Positions 1 through 5,217 of a DNA stretch of 5,217 bases are shown here, piece by piece. The notes beneath the pieces are model-generated. The model did not search any database. It worked only from the letters and a program-made list of their open reading frames with translations, and was not told where the DNA came from. A program made the position numbers and the translations under genes. The DNA comes from Thermotoga sp. (GTDB lineage: Bacteria; Thermotogota; Thermotogae; B3-G13). Position 1 is the stretch's first letter, and each line of letters begins with the position of its first letter. The stretch spans positions 1 through 5,217 of the forward strand of contig QNAT01000111.1 in the NCBI GenBank assembly GCA_003641555.1, written 5' to 3'.

Positions 1-210
1 AAATGCGTTAAGAAAATGATACTGTCTGAGCGAAGCGAGTCTATTATTTTTAGCATTTTTACGAAGAATTTTAGCAAATTTCGTACTAGCCTTGATCTTT
101 TCTCTGGTTCGTTTGACTTGTATCAAGACAAAAGAAATGAACATAACAGGTGAGCCACAGGGACAGAAACAGGATGTCCACATACCGAGGGCATTCCAAA
201 TCCCAAACAT
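1..210 (-). CDS. Possible small membrane-anchored protein, 3' part cut by window edge (hypothetical)
   Basis: I do not recognise this as a family. Read leftward, the frame is open from the stop at 243-241 to the window edge (80 codons), with an ATG at 210-208 giving at least 70 residues. The predicted protein starts MFGIWNALGMW, has a cysteine-rich stretch (SCFCPCGSP, about residues 13-21), a short hydrophobic run (VMFISFVLIQV, about 22-32) and then a strongly basic tail rich in Lys and Arg. This could be a one-pass membrane protein with a cytoplasmic tail. It would be divergent from trpS. Against it: no good ribosome site precedes the ATG (AAAAGG lies about 13 bases away, directly against an out-of-frame ATG at 223-221), and the plus strand is also open over 1-150. 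The segment may instead be non-coding or part of a dispersed repeat. Confidence 0.3.
   Translation of the reverse strand, partial: MFGIWNALGMWTSCFCPCGSPVMFISFVLIQVKRTREKIKASTKFAKILRKNAKNNRLASLRQYHFLNAF
25..42. repeat. Perfect 18-base mirror repeat
   Basis: The stretch TCTGAGCGAAGCGAGTCT reads the same forwards and backwards on the same strand (9-base arms, no spacer). At its centre (30-36) is GCGAAGC, a heptamer known to fold as an unusually stable DNA mini-hairpin. It is not all-purine, so a classical triplex is not expected. It lies inside the candidate leftward frame. A role is not evident. Confidence 0.6.
112..132. repeat. Short interrupted palindrome
   Basis: TTTG, a mismatched A, then CTTG pair across a TAT loop with CAAG, a mismatched A, and CAAA. 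The 8 paired bases are split by an A-A mismatch. No T-tract follows on either strand, so it is not a standard terminator. It could be a protein-binding site or chance within the leftward open frame. Confidence 0.4.
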
Positions 211-235
211 CCCGGAGCCCCATACCTTTTCGCTG

Positions 236-252
236 TATAATCATGTTATAAT
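236..252 (+). promoter_or_regulatory. Tandem -10 boxes, likely trpS operon promoter
   Basis: Two perfect TATAAT hexamers lie at 236-241 and 247-252, their starts 11 bases apart. The second is preceded by TG one base upstream (TGTTATAAT, 244-252), which is the extended -10 form that can work without a good -35. I see no convincing TTGACA upstream. Transcription would start near 259 and leave a leader of about 40 bases before the trpS start, too short for a T-box leader. TATAA (236-240) and TTATA (246-250) also form a small inverted repeat. Confidence 0.5.
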
Positions 253-285
253 CCTATATCAAAGGAGAAGATATTTTATACAGGA

Positions 286-291
286 AAGGGG
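286..291 (+). promoter_or_regulatory. trpS ribosome binding site
   Basis: AAGGGG sits 8 bases before the TTG at 300 and only 2 bases before an in-frame TTG at 294. This spacing favours 300. A second purine site, AAAGGAG at 261-267, has no ATG, GTG or TTG at a suitable distance; only an in-frame ATT at 273 follows it. Confidence 0.6.
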
Positions 292-299
292 TTTTGAAT

Positions 300-1286
300 T
301 TGAGGATATTAAGTGGAATGAGGCCAACTGCAAAACTACATCTTGGAAATTACTTCAGCGTTTTAAAGAACTGGGTAAAACTGCAGGAAGATAATGAGTG
401 TTACTTCTGCGTGGTAGATTGGCATGCGCTGACCAGTGATTATGCAGATACGAGTCTCATAAGGTATTATACACGGGAAATTACGATAGATTATCTCTCC
501 TGTGGCTTAGATCCTGAAAAGAGCGTGATCTTCCTTCAATCCCAGGTTAAAGAACATGCAGAACTTTTTCTACTGCTTGGGATGCTGGCAACGGTTGGTA
601 GATTAGAGCGTGTTCCTACGTACAAGGAAGTGAGAGCGGAGATCAAGGATAAGGACCTTTCCACATTTGGTTTCCTCGGCTATCCAGTTTTGATGGCAGC
701 GGATATATTGATGTACAAAGCCGATGCAGTACCAGTTGGAAAAGATCAGGAATATCATATTGAATTTACGCGAGAAATAGCACGGAAGTTCAATGCACTT
801 TATGGAAATGTCTTAGCTGTCCCCAGGGCGTTATTTGCTCCCATTGCTAAGGTCCCTGGTATAGATGGTAGGAAGATGTCCAAGAGTTATGGGAATGCGA
901 TATTTCTGTCAGATACGTTCGATGAGGTAAGGAAAAAGATCATGCCCATGGTCACAGATACTAACCGTAAGAGGAGAACGGACCCTGGAGATCCCGATAA
1001 GTGTCCCATCTGGTTATATCATCTTCTCTTCAACGATGACGAAGAATCCAGAAATATGATTGCAAATGGCTGCAGAAAAGCGAAGATAGGATGTGTGGAC
1101 TGCAAAAAAATATTGCTCCAGAAGATCAAAGAGAAAATGGAACCGATCTGGGAAAAGAGGGCAAAATTAGAACAAGATCAGAACTATATATTAGATGTCT
1201 TGAAAACTGGTTCTCAAAAGGCCAGAGAAACAGCGAGGAAGACTATGGAAAGTGTGAATGAGGCGGTGAGGATAGGATTGAGGTGA
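300..1286 (+). CDS. trpS: Tryptophanyl-tRNA synthetase, iron-sulfur cluster type
   Basis: Cytoplasmic class I synthetase that activates tryptophan with ATP and charges tRNA-Trp. With the TTG start at 300 the protein has 328 residues and opens MRILSGMRPT, the usual start of this subgroup; the ribosome site at 286-291 supports this over the TTG at 294 (330 residues). The class I signature appears as HLGN at residues 14-17 within PTAKLHLGNY, and KMSKS at 192-196. Other conserved blocks are ERVPTYKE (103-110), YPVLMAADIL (128-137) and VGKDQEYHIE (146-155). Four cysteines at 235, 258, 265 and 268 have the spacing C-x22-C-x6-C-x2-C, which binds a [4Fe-4S] cluster in the T. maritima enzyme, near the anticodon-recognition end. 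Residue 11 is Ala where Gly is usual. First gene of the cluster, 9 bases before scpA. Identification is secure; cluster binding is inferred from the motif. Confidence 0.97.
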   Translation: MRILSGMRPTAKLHLGNYFSVLKNWVKLQEDNECYFCVVDWHALTSDYADTSLIRYYTREITIDYLSCGLDPEKSVIFLQSQVKEHAELFLLLGMLATVGRLERVPTYKEVRAEIKDKDLSTFGFLGYPVLMAADILMYKADAVPVGKDQEYHIEFTREIARKFNALYGNVLAVPRALFAPIAKVPGIDGRKMSKSYGNAIFLSDTFDEVRKKIMPMVTDTNRKRRTDPGDPDKCPIWLYHLLFNDDEESRNMIANGCRKAKIGCVDCKKILLQKIKEKMEPIWEKRAKLEQDQNYILDVLKTGSQKARETARKTMESVNEAVRIGLR

Positions 1287-1295
1287 ACGAATAAA

Positions 1296-2027
1296 ATGGC
1301 AAGCGAGAAAAGAGAGATGAGATTTGCTGTTCCAGGATTTGAAGGCACTTTGAGTTCTCTGATCGCTCAGGTGAAGAAGCAGCGTATGGACATTGAGGAG
1401 ACAAATATATCACCGATAATAGAAGATTATTCACAGCATCTGAATGAAGAGGAAAATATAGATGTTGATGATGCTGGTGCATTTCTTATGGATATTGCTA
1501 CACTGTTAGATATGAAATCCAGGTATTTATTATCGAAAAAGAAGGAAAATAAGATTTCGGATTCAGGAATGGAAGATGGTAAAGTAAAAGAGGAGGAATT
1601 CAAACGAGTTAAATTGATCTACGGTAAACTTTTAGAATCGAAGGGATACTTCGATAACGTTGAATTCGCGCGTGCGATGAGGATATCGACGAGCAATGGA
1701 ACAGTGGGTATGAAGAAAATAGATGAAGATGATATGGAGGGTATAAAAGAGATATTCCAGGCAGTTTGGGATAAACTTGCCCTCTCCGAAAAAGTTTACG
1801 GAATAAAAGGGGAAAAATACAGTGTATCCAGGAAGATTGATGAGATAGGTAAGATATGTGAAGAAATGGGAGAAATAGGTGTCGATACCCTATTCTCCAG
1901 GTGTACGTCTAAACTCGAGTTAGTGGTGGTTTTTCTTGCAATGCTAGAATTGTATAAAGAAGGAAAGATAGAGATCACATCCAGAAATGGGGAAATCGGT
2001 AACATTGTCTTGAAAGGAAACGATTGA
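1296..2027 (+). CDS. scpA: Segregation and condensation protein A (kleisin of SMC-ScpAB)
   Basis: Kleisin subunit that bridges the SMC head domains and, with an ScpB dimer, forms bacterial condensin for chromosome organisation and segregation. At 243 residues it has normal family length. The N-terminal kleisin block is visible as FEGTLSSLIAQVKKQRMDI (15-33; the family usually has Pro where Thr18 stands), followed by AGAFLMDIATLLDMKSRYLL (60-79), the helix that contacts the SMC neck. A charged, poorly conserved linker (about 80-105) follows. The C-terminal winged helix that binds the SMC cap includes KLELVVVFLAMLELYKEGKI (206-225). The ATG at 1296 has AGGTG at 1281-1285, overlapping the trpS stop; a later ATG at 1317 has no better site and would remove only seven residues. 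The gene lies 1 base before scpB. SMC itself is not in the window. Confidence 0.93.
   Translation: MASEKREMRFAVPGFEGTLSSLIAQVKKQRMDIEETNISPIIEDYSQHLNEEENIDVDDAGAFLMDIATLLDMKSRYLLSKKKENKISDSGMEDGKVKEEEFKRVKLIYGKLLESKGYFDNVEFARAMRISTSNGTVGMKKIDEDDMEGIKEIFQAVWDKLALSEKVYGIKGEKYSVSRKIDEIGKICEEMGEIGVDTLFSRCTSKLELVVVFLAMLELYKEGKIEITSRNGEIGNIVLKGND
2013..2018 (+). promoter_or_regulatory. scpB ribosome binding site inside scpA
   Basis: AAAGGA lies 10 bases before the GTG at 2029 and inside the last codons of scpA. It supports the GTG start. The GAGG at 2026-2029 is too far from the in-frame ATG at 2047 to favour that start. Confidence 0.55.
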
Positions 2028-2028
2028 G

Positions 2029-2535
2029 GTGGAAGACAAGGCTGTAATGGAGGCTCTCCTATTTAGTGCTAAACATCCTTTGAAAATAAGAGATATCATG
2101 AGGATAACCAGTTGGAGTTCAGATAGGGTTAAAAAGGCTTTAAAGACTGTTTCAAAGGAGTATTCTTCTGCCGATCATGGTGTGGAATTGAGAGAAATTG
2201 CGAGAGGATACAGATTTACGACAAAAGAGAATTGTGCAAAATATATATCTTCGATGTCCAGAAGAGAGAAGAAGATCCCAGAACGTTTATCTCCTACGCT
2301 TTTAGAAACTCTGGCTATAATAGCATATAAGCAGCCTGTTACTAAAAGGGAAATAGAAAAGATCAAGGGCAGTTATGCAGATTATGTGTTGTTCAAATTA
2401 CTTTCTTTGAATCTCATTCGAAGAAGTAAAGAGAGGAAAAAAAGAGCATACAGGTATGAGACCACAGATGAATTCTTAGAGCAATTCGGTCTTGCCAATA
2501 TGGAAGAGATAAAGAAATGGGCAGCTCAAATTTGA
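2029..2535 (+). CDS. scpB: Segregation and condensation protein B
   Basis: Dimeric winged-helix partner that wraps the ScpA linker in the SMC condensin complex. The product has 168 residues, close to the compact end of the family. The first winged helix spans about residues 5-75 (MEALLFSAKHPLKIRDIMRI, then the typical LREIARGYRFTTKE). The second starts at about 85 with the hallmark LSPTLLETLAIIAYKQPVTK (87-106) and ends with the family motif TTDEFLEQFGL (145-155). The wing between them differs from the usual form: where many ScpB proteins have a glycine-proline turn (GRPxLY), this one has a basic stretch SKERKKRAYRYE around 133-144. It starts with GTG one base after the scpA stop, so the two are probably translationally coupled, and its last 19 bases overlap the next gene. 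Confidence 0.95.
   Translation: MEDKAVMEALLFSAKHPLKIRDIMRITSWSSDRVKKALKTVSKEYSSADHGVELREIARGYRFTTKENCAKYISSMSRREKKIPERLSPTLLETLAIIAYKQPVTKREIEKIKGSYADYVLFKLLSLNLIRRSKERKKRAYRYETTDEFLEQFGLANMEEIKKWAAQI
2502..2508 (+). promoter_or_regulatory. rluB ribosome binding site inside scpB
   Basis: GGAAGAG lies 8 bases before the ATG at 2517, within scpB. It favours this start over an in-frame TTG at 2532, which would give the more typical opening MIRLQKFL and a TTGA start-stop overlap but has no good site upstream. Confidence 0.5.
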
Positions 2536-3293
2536 TCAGACTACAGAAGTTCCTACAGGAATGCGGTGTAGCATCTCGTAGAAAGTCAGAGAAAATGATA
2601 AGAGAAGGTATGATTAAGGTTAACGGTGAAATAATCCAGGAAATGGGGTATAAAGTGGACCCTCAAAAGAATATCGTGGAATTGAATGGTAAGGAATTGA
2701 AAGTGAACCAGAGAAAAGTATATATCCTTCTTAACAAGCCGAGATACGTGATAACAAGTGTTAAGGATGAGAGAGGTAGGAAGACCGTGATGGAGTTCAT
2801 CAAAATTAAAGAAAGAATATTTCCTGTTGGAAGATTGGACTACGATACGGAAGGATTGATCCTTCTGACAAACGATGGGGAGTTGGCTCACACTCTAACA
2901 CATCCATCCTATGGGATCGACAAGGTATACGAAGCAGAAATAGAAGGGCAGTTATCGGAGTCAGAAATAAAAAGATTAAAAGAAGGGGTAGAACTAAAAG
3001 GTGGCTATAAAACTGCTAAGGCAAGTGTAAGGATAATAAAAACCAGTGAAAATAGCTCAAGAGTCGAGGTAAAGATAACCGAGGGAAAGAAAAGGCAGGT
3101 AAAAAGAATGTTTAAAGCGGTAGGACATACGGTAAAGACCCTAAAACGACAATCTATCGGACCACTCACGCTAAAAGGTATAGAACATCCCGGTGCACAT
3201 AGATTTCTATCAGAAAAAGAGATAAATGTTCTCCGAATGTACATAAAAAAGAAGGCTTCTTTTCGAAGCCTTCCGAATGGTCTTTCTATGTAA
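2517..3293 (+). CDS. rluB: Ribosomal large subunit pseudouridine synthase, RluB/RsuA family
   Basis: RNA-modifying enzyme that isomerises a specific uridine to pseudouridine; RluB acts on 23S rRNA in the peptidyl-transferase region, while its close relative RsuA acts on 16S rRNA. The 258-residue product begins with an S4 RNA-binding domain (about 7-60, RLQKFLQECGVASRRKSEKM and KVNGEII). The catalytic domain holds GRLDYDTEGLILLTNDG at 105-121 with catalytic Asp108, then KVYEAEIEG (136-144) and the C-terminal signature EGKKRQVKRMFKAVGH (189-204) with IGPL at 214-217. The last 15 or so residues (KKKASFRSLPNGLSM) are not typical of the family and are encoded across a perfect hairpin. The gene overlaps scpB by 19 bases; scpAB followed by this enzyme is a common bacterial arrangement. 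Specificity for 23S rather than 16S rRNA is inferred from that context, not proven. Confidence 0.92.
   Translation: MGSSNLIRLQKFLQECGVASRRKSEKMIREGMIKVNGEIIQEMGYKVDPQKNIVELNGKELKVNQRKVYILLNKPRYVITSVKDERGRKTVMEFIKIKERIFPVGRLDYDTEGLILLTNDGELAHTLTHPSYGIDKVYEAEIEGQLSESEIKRLKEGVELKGGYKTAKASVRIIKTSENSSRVEVKITEGKKRQVKRMFKAVGHTVKTLKRQSIGPLTLKGIEHPGAHRFLSEKEINVLRMYIKKKASFRSLPNGLSM
3245..3273 (-). terminator. Intrinsic terminator for leftward transcription, inside the end of rluB
   Basis: GAAGGCTTC (3251-3259) and GAAGCCTTC (3265-3273) form a perfect 9-bp stem with a 5-base loop. On the minus strand the stem is followed at once by six T (complement of 3245-3250), the classic intrinsic terminator layout. 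On the plus strand it is followed by CGAATGG with no T-tract, so it should be weak or inactive for the rluB transcript. It would block antisense transcription entering the operon from the right. Confidence 0.65.
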
Positions 3294-3324
3294 AAGGGGG
3301 ATAGGGGGGTGTTTCTTCTTTTAC
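3290..3324. repeat. 7-bp inverted repeat enclosing a G-rich segment
   Basis: GTAAAAG (3290-3296) and CTTTTAC (3318-3324) are perfect inverted repeats starting in the rluB stop codon. Between them are runs of five G (3296-3300) and six G (3304-3309) separated by ATA, then a pyrimidine-rich stretch. The G runs could form a two-layer quadruplex in the transcript or the plus strand. No T-tract follows, so it is not a standard terminator, though it could slow polymerase or protect the 3' end of the operon mRNA. Confidence 0.45.
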
Positions 3325-3345
3325 AATTAAAGTGTAGATCATGGC

Positions 3346-3369
3346 GTGTTAAAATTCAACACCTATTAT
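3346..3369 (+). promoter_or_regulatory. Weak candidate promoter with small inverted repeat
   Basis: TATTAT at 3364-3369 is a one-mismatch -10 box that would start transcription near 3376 and give a leader of about 40 bases before the repeat-protein gene. GTGTT (3346-3350) and AACAC (3358-3362) form an inverted repeat with a 7-base spacer just upstream, in the -35 to -10 spacer, where a regulator could bind. No recognisable -35 is visible, so this is tentative. Confidence 0.25.
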
Positions 3370-3402
3370 GATAAGTATTTGTTACGAAAATATTACAATT
3401 TG

Positions 3403-3410
3403 AAGGAGGT
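3403..3410 (+). promoter_or_regulatory. Very strong Shine-Dalgarno site for the repeat protein
   Basis: AAGGAGGT is a full-length match to the anti-Shine-Dalgarno end of 16S rRNA, 7 bases before the ATG at 3418. It is stronger than any other ribosome site in the window and suggests high translation of the exported protein. It also fixes the start codon. Confidence 0.85.
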
Positions 3411-3417
3411 AATAACA

Positions 3418-5217
3418 ATGAAACGTTTTGGTGTGTATGTGATATTGTTTTCACTCTTACTGTGCGGCATTTTATCGTTTGCCACCTCTCAGGAAGAATA
3501 TACCATCTACAACAGGGCACAAGGCTACTTCCAACAAGGAAGAGCCCTTGGAGATGAAGATTTAGTTAAAAGTGCACGAGGGGATCTACTTTCTTTTATT
3601 TCCAAATATCCGAATTCAGATCTTTATCCAGATGCGTTGATATTGTTGGGAGATGTTCAATACTATCTGGGTGCTTATGAAGATGCAAAATCGGCATATA
3701 ATAGGGCGTTGTCAAAGTTGGAACCCGTAAAAGATGAAAGATATCCCTATGTTCTATATTCTTTGGCCTGGACACAATACAAGGCTAAGAATATAGATGC
3801 GGCGCGTGCCAATTTTGAGAAACTTTCCAAAGTGAGTTCGGATTATCAATCCAATGCCCTTTTTATGATAGGAATGATGTACATGGATGCTGTAGATTAT
3901 GATAGTGCTGCTGAGAGTTTTAAGAAAGCTGCTGATATTGGTAAAGGAGAAATTCTCGCACAGTCTTTGTACAATTATGCCTACTGTATGATGAAAAAGG
4001 GGTATAAAGAAAAGGCTTTAGAATATTTTGAAAAAGCAGCAACGGCATCCTCTGCTCCTGTTATCAGTGGAAAATCGTACTATCAAGCAGCACTCCTCCT
4101 ATACAAAAAAGACCCATCTGCTGCAGAATCCTTCTTGAAAAAAGCTACGGGTCTTTTAAGAGGTTCAGAGGATGAAAAAGATGCACTGTTTTTTATGGGA
4201 AGTATCCTTTCTAAAGAAAAACGATATGTTGAAGCGATCTCGACCTACAAAAAGATCCTATCATTGAATTTAAGTGATGAATACAAAGCCAAAGTCTATT
4301 ATGAATTGGGCTGGAATTACTATGATATGGGAGAGAAATACTACCTCGATTCTACCCTTGCTTTTTCTAAAGCCTTTAATTTGAAGTCCTCTATATGGGC
4401 AGATGCGGGTTTTCAACTCGCATACGTATACGTGAGCCAGGGAATGTATACAAAGGCACGAGAAGTCTACATTAAGTTGAGCTCGGGATTAGCAGGTTCT
4501 TCTTTAAAATATCAAGCCCTCATCGAAAAAGGCAGAATGGAAATAAAGTTAGGGAGGTATAATGATGCTATTAATACCCTTCTAACGGTCTCTAAGACAT
4601 CTGAAAAGGAGTATGCCCTTAAAGGTAACTATTGGTTAGCACTCGCCTATTATTCTATGAAAAAGTACAAAGATAGTACATCACTACTCGATCAGATCTT
4701 ATCTTCTGAATGCACAAATGAATTGAAGGCAAAGGCATACTATTTGTACGGGGAGATTTACTTTGCAAACAAAAATTATGATAAAGCAATAGAAAAATTT
4801 ATGAACGTTGTAGATCTGGGAGTAAGAGAAGTGATAGACAATGCTTATTACAGTATTGCCATATCTTATTATGCACAACACAAATTCAATGATGCGAAAA
4901 AATATTTTTCGATAGTTTTAAATCGATATCCCAACAGTGAAACCGTCCTGGATACCTATTATTACCTCTCAGAAATATCTCGGGTTCAAGGAGATATTAA
5001 CACTGCTTTTAAATATTATAACGAGATTTTATCTATAGATAAAAACAAGGTTTACTTCTACGATGTGCTGGTGAAAAAAGCAGAGATGCTCAAGACTGCC
5101 AGGAAGTTCAACGAACTCGAAGATTATACTAAAAAGGCTATTAAAGAGTATCCAGAATCACCAAAAATTGAATGGCTGAAATATTATCTCGGAGAAGCAT
5201 ATCTGAATATGCACGAT
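3418..5217 (+). CDS. Exported tetratricopeptide-repeat protein, C-terminus beyond the window
   Basis: The frame is open for exactly 600 codons to the right edge, so the protein is incomplete. It begins with a signal peptide: MKRF, a hydrophobic core VYVILFSLLLCGILSF (6-21) and a likely cleavage after Ala22 (SFA-TS). Cys16 lacks a lipobox (LLLC), so it is probably not a lipoprotein. From about residue 70 onward there are about 14 helical hairpin repeats of 30-36 residues with the TPR pattern of a small residue and aromatic in helix A and an A-x-x-x-[FY] pattern in helix B, for example YYLGAYEDAKSAYNRAL (82-98), KRYVEAISTYKKIL (268-281), KNYDKAIEKF (452-461) and HKFNDAKKYFSIVL (488-501). The motif YPNS occurs at 64-67 and 505-508, as in YbgF/CpoB- and BamD-like repeats. 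No catalytic domain is visible. It probably acts as a protein-binding scaffold in the periplasm or envelope; the partner is unknown. Own ribosome site and 124-base gap suggest a separate transcript. Confidence 0.85.
   Translation, partial: MKRFGVYVILFSLLLCGILSFATSQEEYTIYNRAQGYFQQGRALGDEDLVKSARGDLLSFISKYPNSDLYPDALILLGDVQYYLGAYEDAKSAYNRALSKLEPVKDERYPYVLYSLAWTQYKAKNIDAARANFEKLSKVSSDYQSNALFMIGMMYMDAVDYDSAAESFKKAADIGKGEILAQSLYNYAYCMMKKGYKEKALEYFEKAATASSAPVISGKSYYQAALLLYKKDPSAAESFLKKATGLLRGSEDEKDALFFMGSILSKEKRYVEAISTYKKILSLNLSDEYKAKVYYELGWNYYDMGEKYYLDSTLAFSKAFNLKSSIWADAGFQLAYVYVSQGMYTKAREVYIKLSSGLAGSSLKYQALIEKGRMEIKLGRYNDAINTLLTVSKTSEKEYALKGNYWLALAYYSMKKYKDSTSLLDQILSSECTNELKAKAYYLYGEIYFANKNYDKAIEKFMNVVDLGVREVIDNAYYSIAISYYAQHKFNDAKKYFSIVLNRYPNSETVLDTYYYLSEISRVQGDINTAFKYYNEILSIDKNKVYFYDVLVKKAEMLKTARKFNELEDYTKKAIKEYPESPKIEWLKYYLGEAYLNMHD

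Noticed and set aside
1..153. A rightward frame open from the left edge to a TGA at 151-153, with an internal ATG at 16
   Set aside because: No recognisable domain and no ribosome site at the ATG. It mirrors the leftward frame and could be only the tail of an unseen gene, so I kept the leftward frame as the slightly better candidate.
259..299. T-box or Trp attenuator leader before trpS
   Set aside because: Only about 40 bases separate the likely transcript start from the start codon, with no T-box sequence, specifier stem or run of Trp codons.
92..394. A 100-codon rightward open frame across the left flank into trpS
   Set aside because: It overlaps the start of trpS in another frame, has no ribosome site and its product looks like translated promoter and synthetase sequence.
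1104..1110. Run of seven A in trpS as a programmed frameshift site
   Set aside because: Either shifted frame would lose the conserved C-terminus, which continues normally in frame; no stimulatory structure or fused product is apparent.
2586..2891. A 101-codon leftward open frame opposite rluB
   Set aside because: It lies entirely inside a well-supported gene on the other strand, with no ribosome site or family resemblance.
3251..3273. Rightward rho-independent terminator for the trpS-rluB operon
   Set aside because: The stem is perfect but no T-tract follows on the plus strand; only the minus strand has one.
4699..4881. A 60-codon leftward open frame inside the repeat-protein gene
   Set aside because: It is opposite a long, clearly coding TPR frame and shows no independent start signals.

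Overview
The window carries a compact rightward gene cluster from an AT-rich bacterium, followed by the first 600 codons of a large exported repeat protein. The order is trpS (tryptophanyl-tRNA synthetase), scpA and scpB (the kleisin and winged-helix partners of SMC condensin), then an RluB/RsuA-family pseudouridine synthase. The first three genes are separated by 9 and 1 bases and the last two overlap by 19. This makes a single transcript very likely.

Organism: bacterial, low GC, with frequent AGA/AGG and ATA codons and TTG and GTG starts. TrpS aligns from memory along its whole length with the Thermotoga maritima enzyme (same 328-residue length, same opening residues, same four-cysteine iron-sulfur motif). 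That points to Thermotogota or another deep-branching, anaerobic, possibly thermophilic lineage. This placement is inference and the phylum is not settled by the window.

Layout. 1-240: left flank with a leftward open frame that runs off the edge (weak candidate gene), an 18-base mirror repeat and a small palindrome. 236-300: tandem TATAAT boxes and the trpS ribosome site. 300-3293: trpS-scpA-scpB-rluB. 3245-3273: a perfect hairpin inside the end of rluB whose T-tract lies on the minus strand, so it looks like a terminator for leftward transcription. 3294-3417: a 124-base gap with a G-rich segment enclosed by a 7-bp inverted repeat, a possible weak promoter, and a very strong Shine-Dalgarno site. 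3418-5217: a secreted protein with about 14 tetratricopeptide-like repeats, cut by the right edge.

The operon joins housekeeping jobs: charging tRNA-Trp, loading or regulating SMC on the chromosome, and modifying rRNA. The repeat protein appears to be a separate transcription unit acting outside the cytoplasm. I see no CRISPR, tRNA, rRNA or intact mobile element, and no clear sign of a wholly new system. The least explained parts are the left flank, the 3245-3324 structures and the repeat protein.
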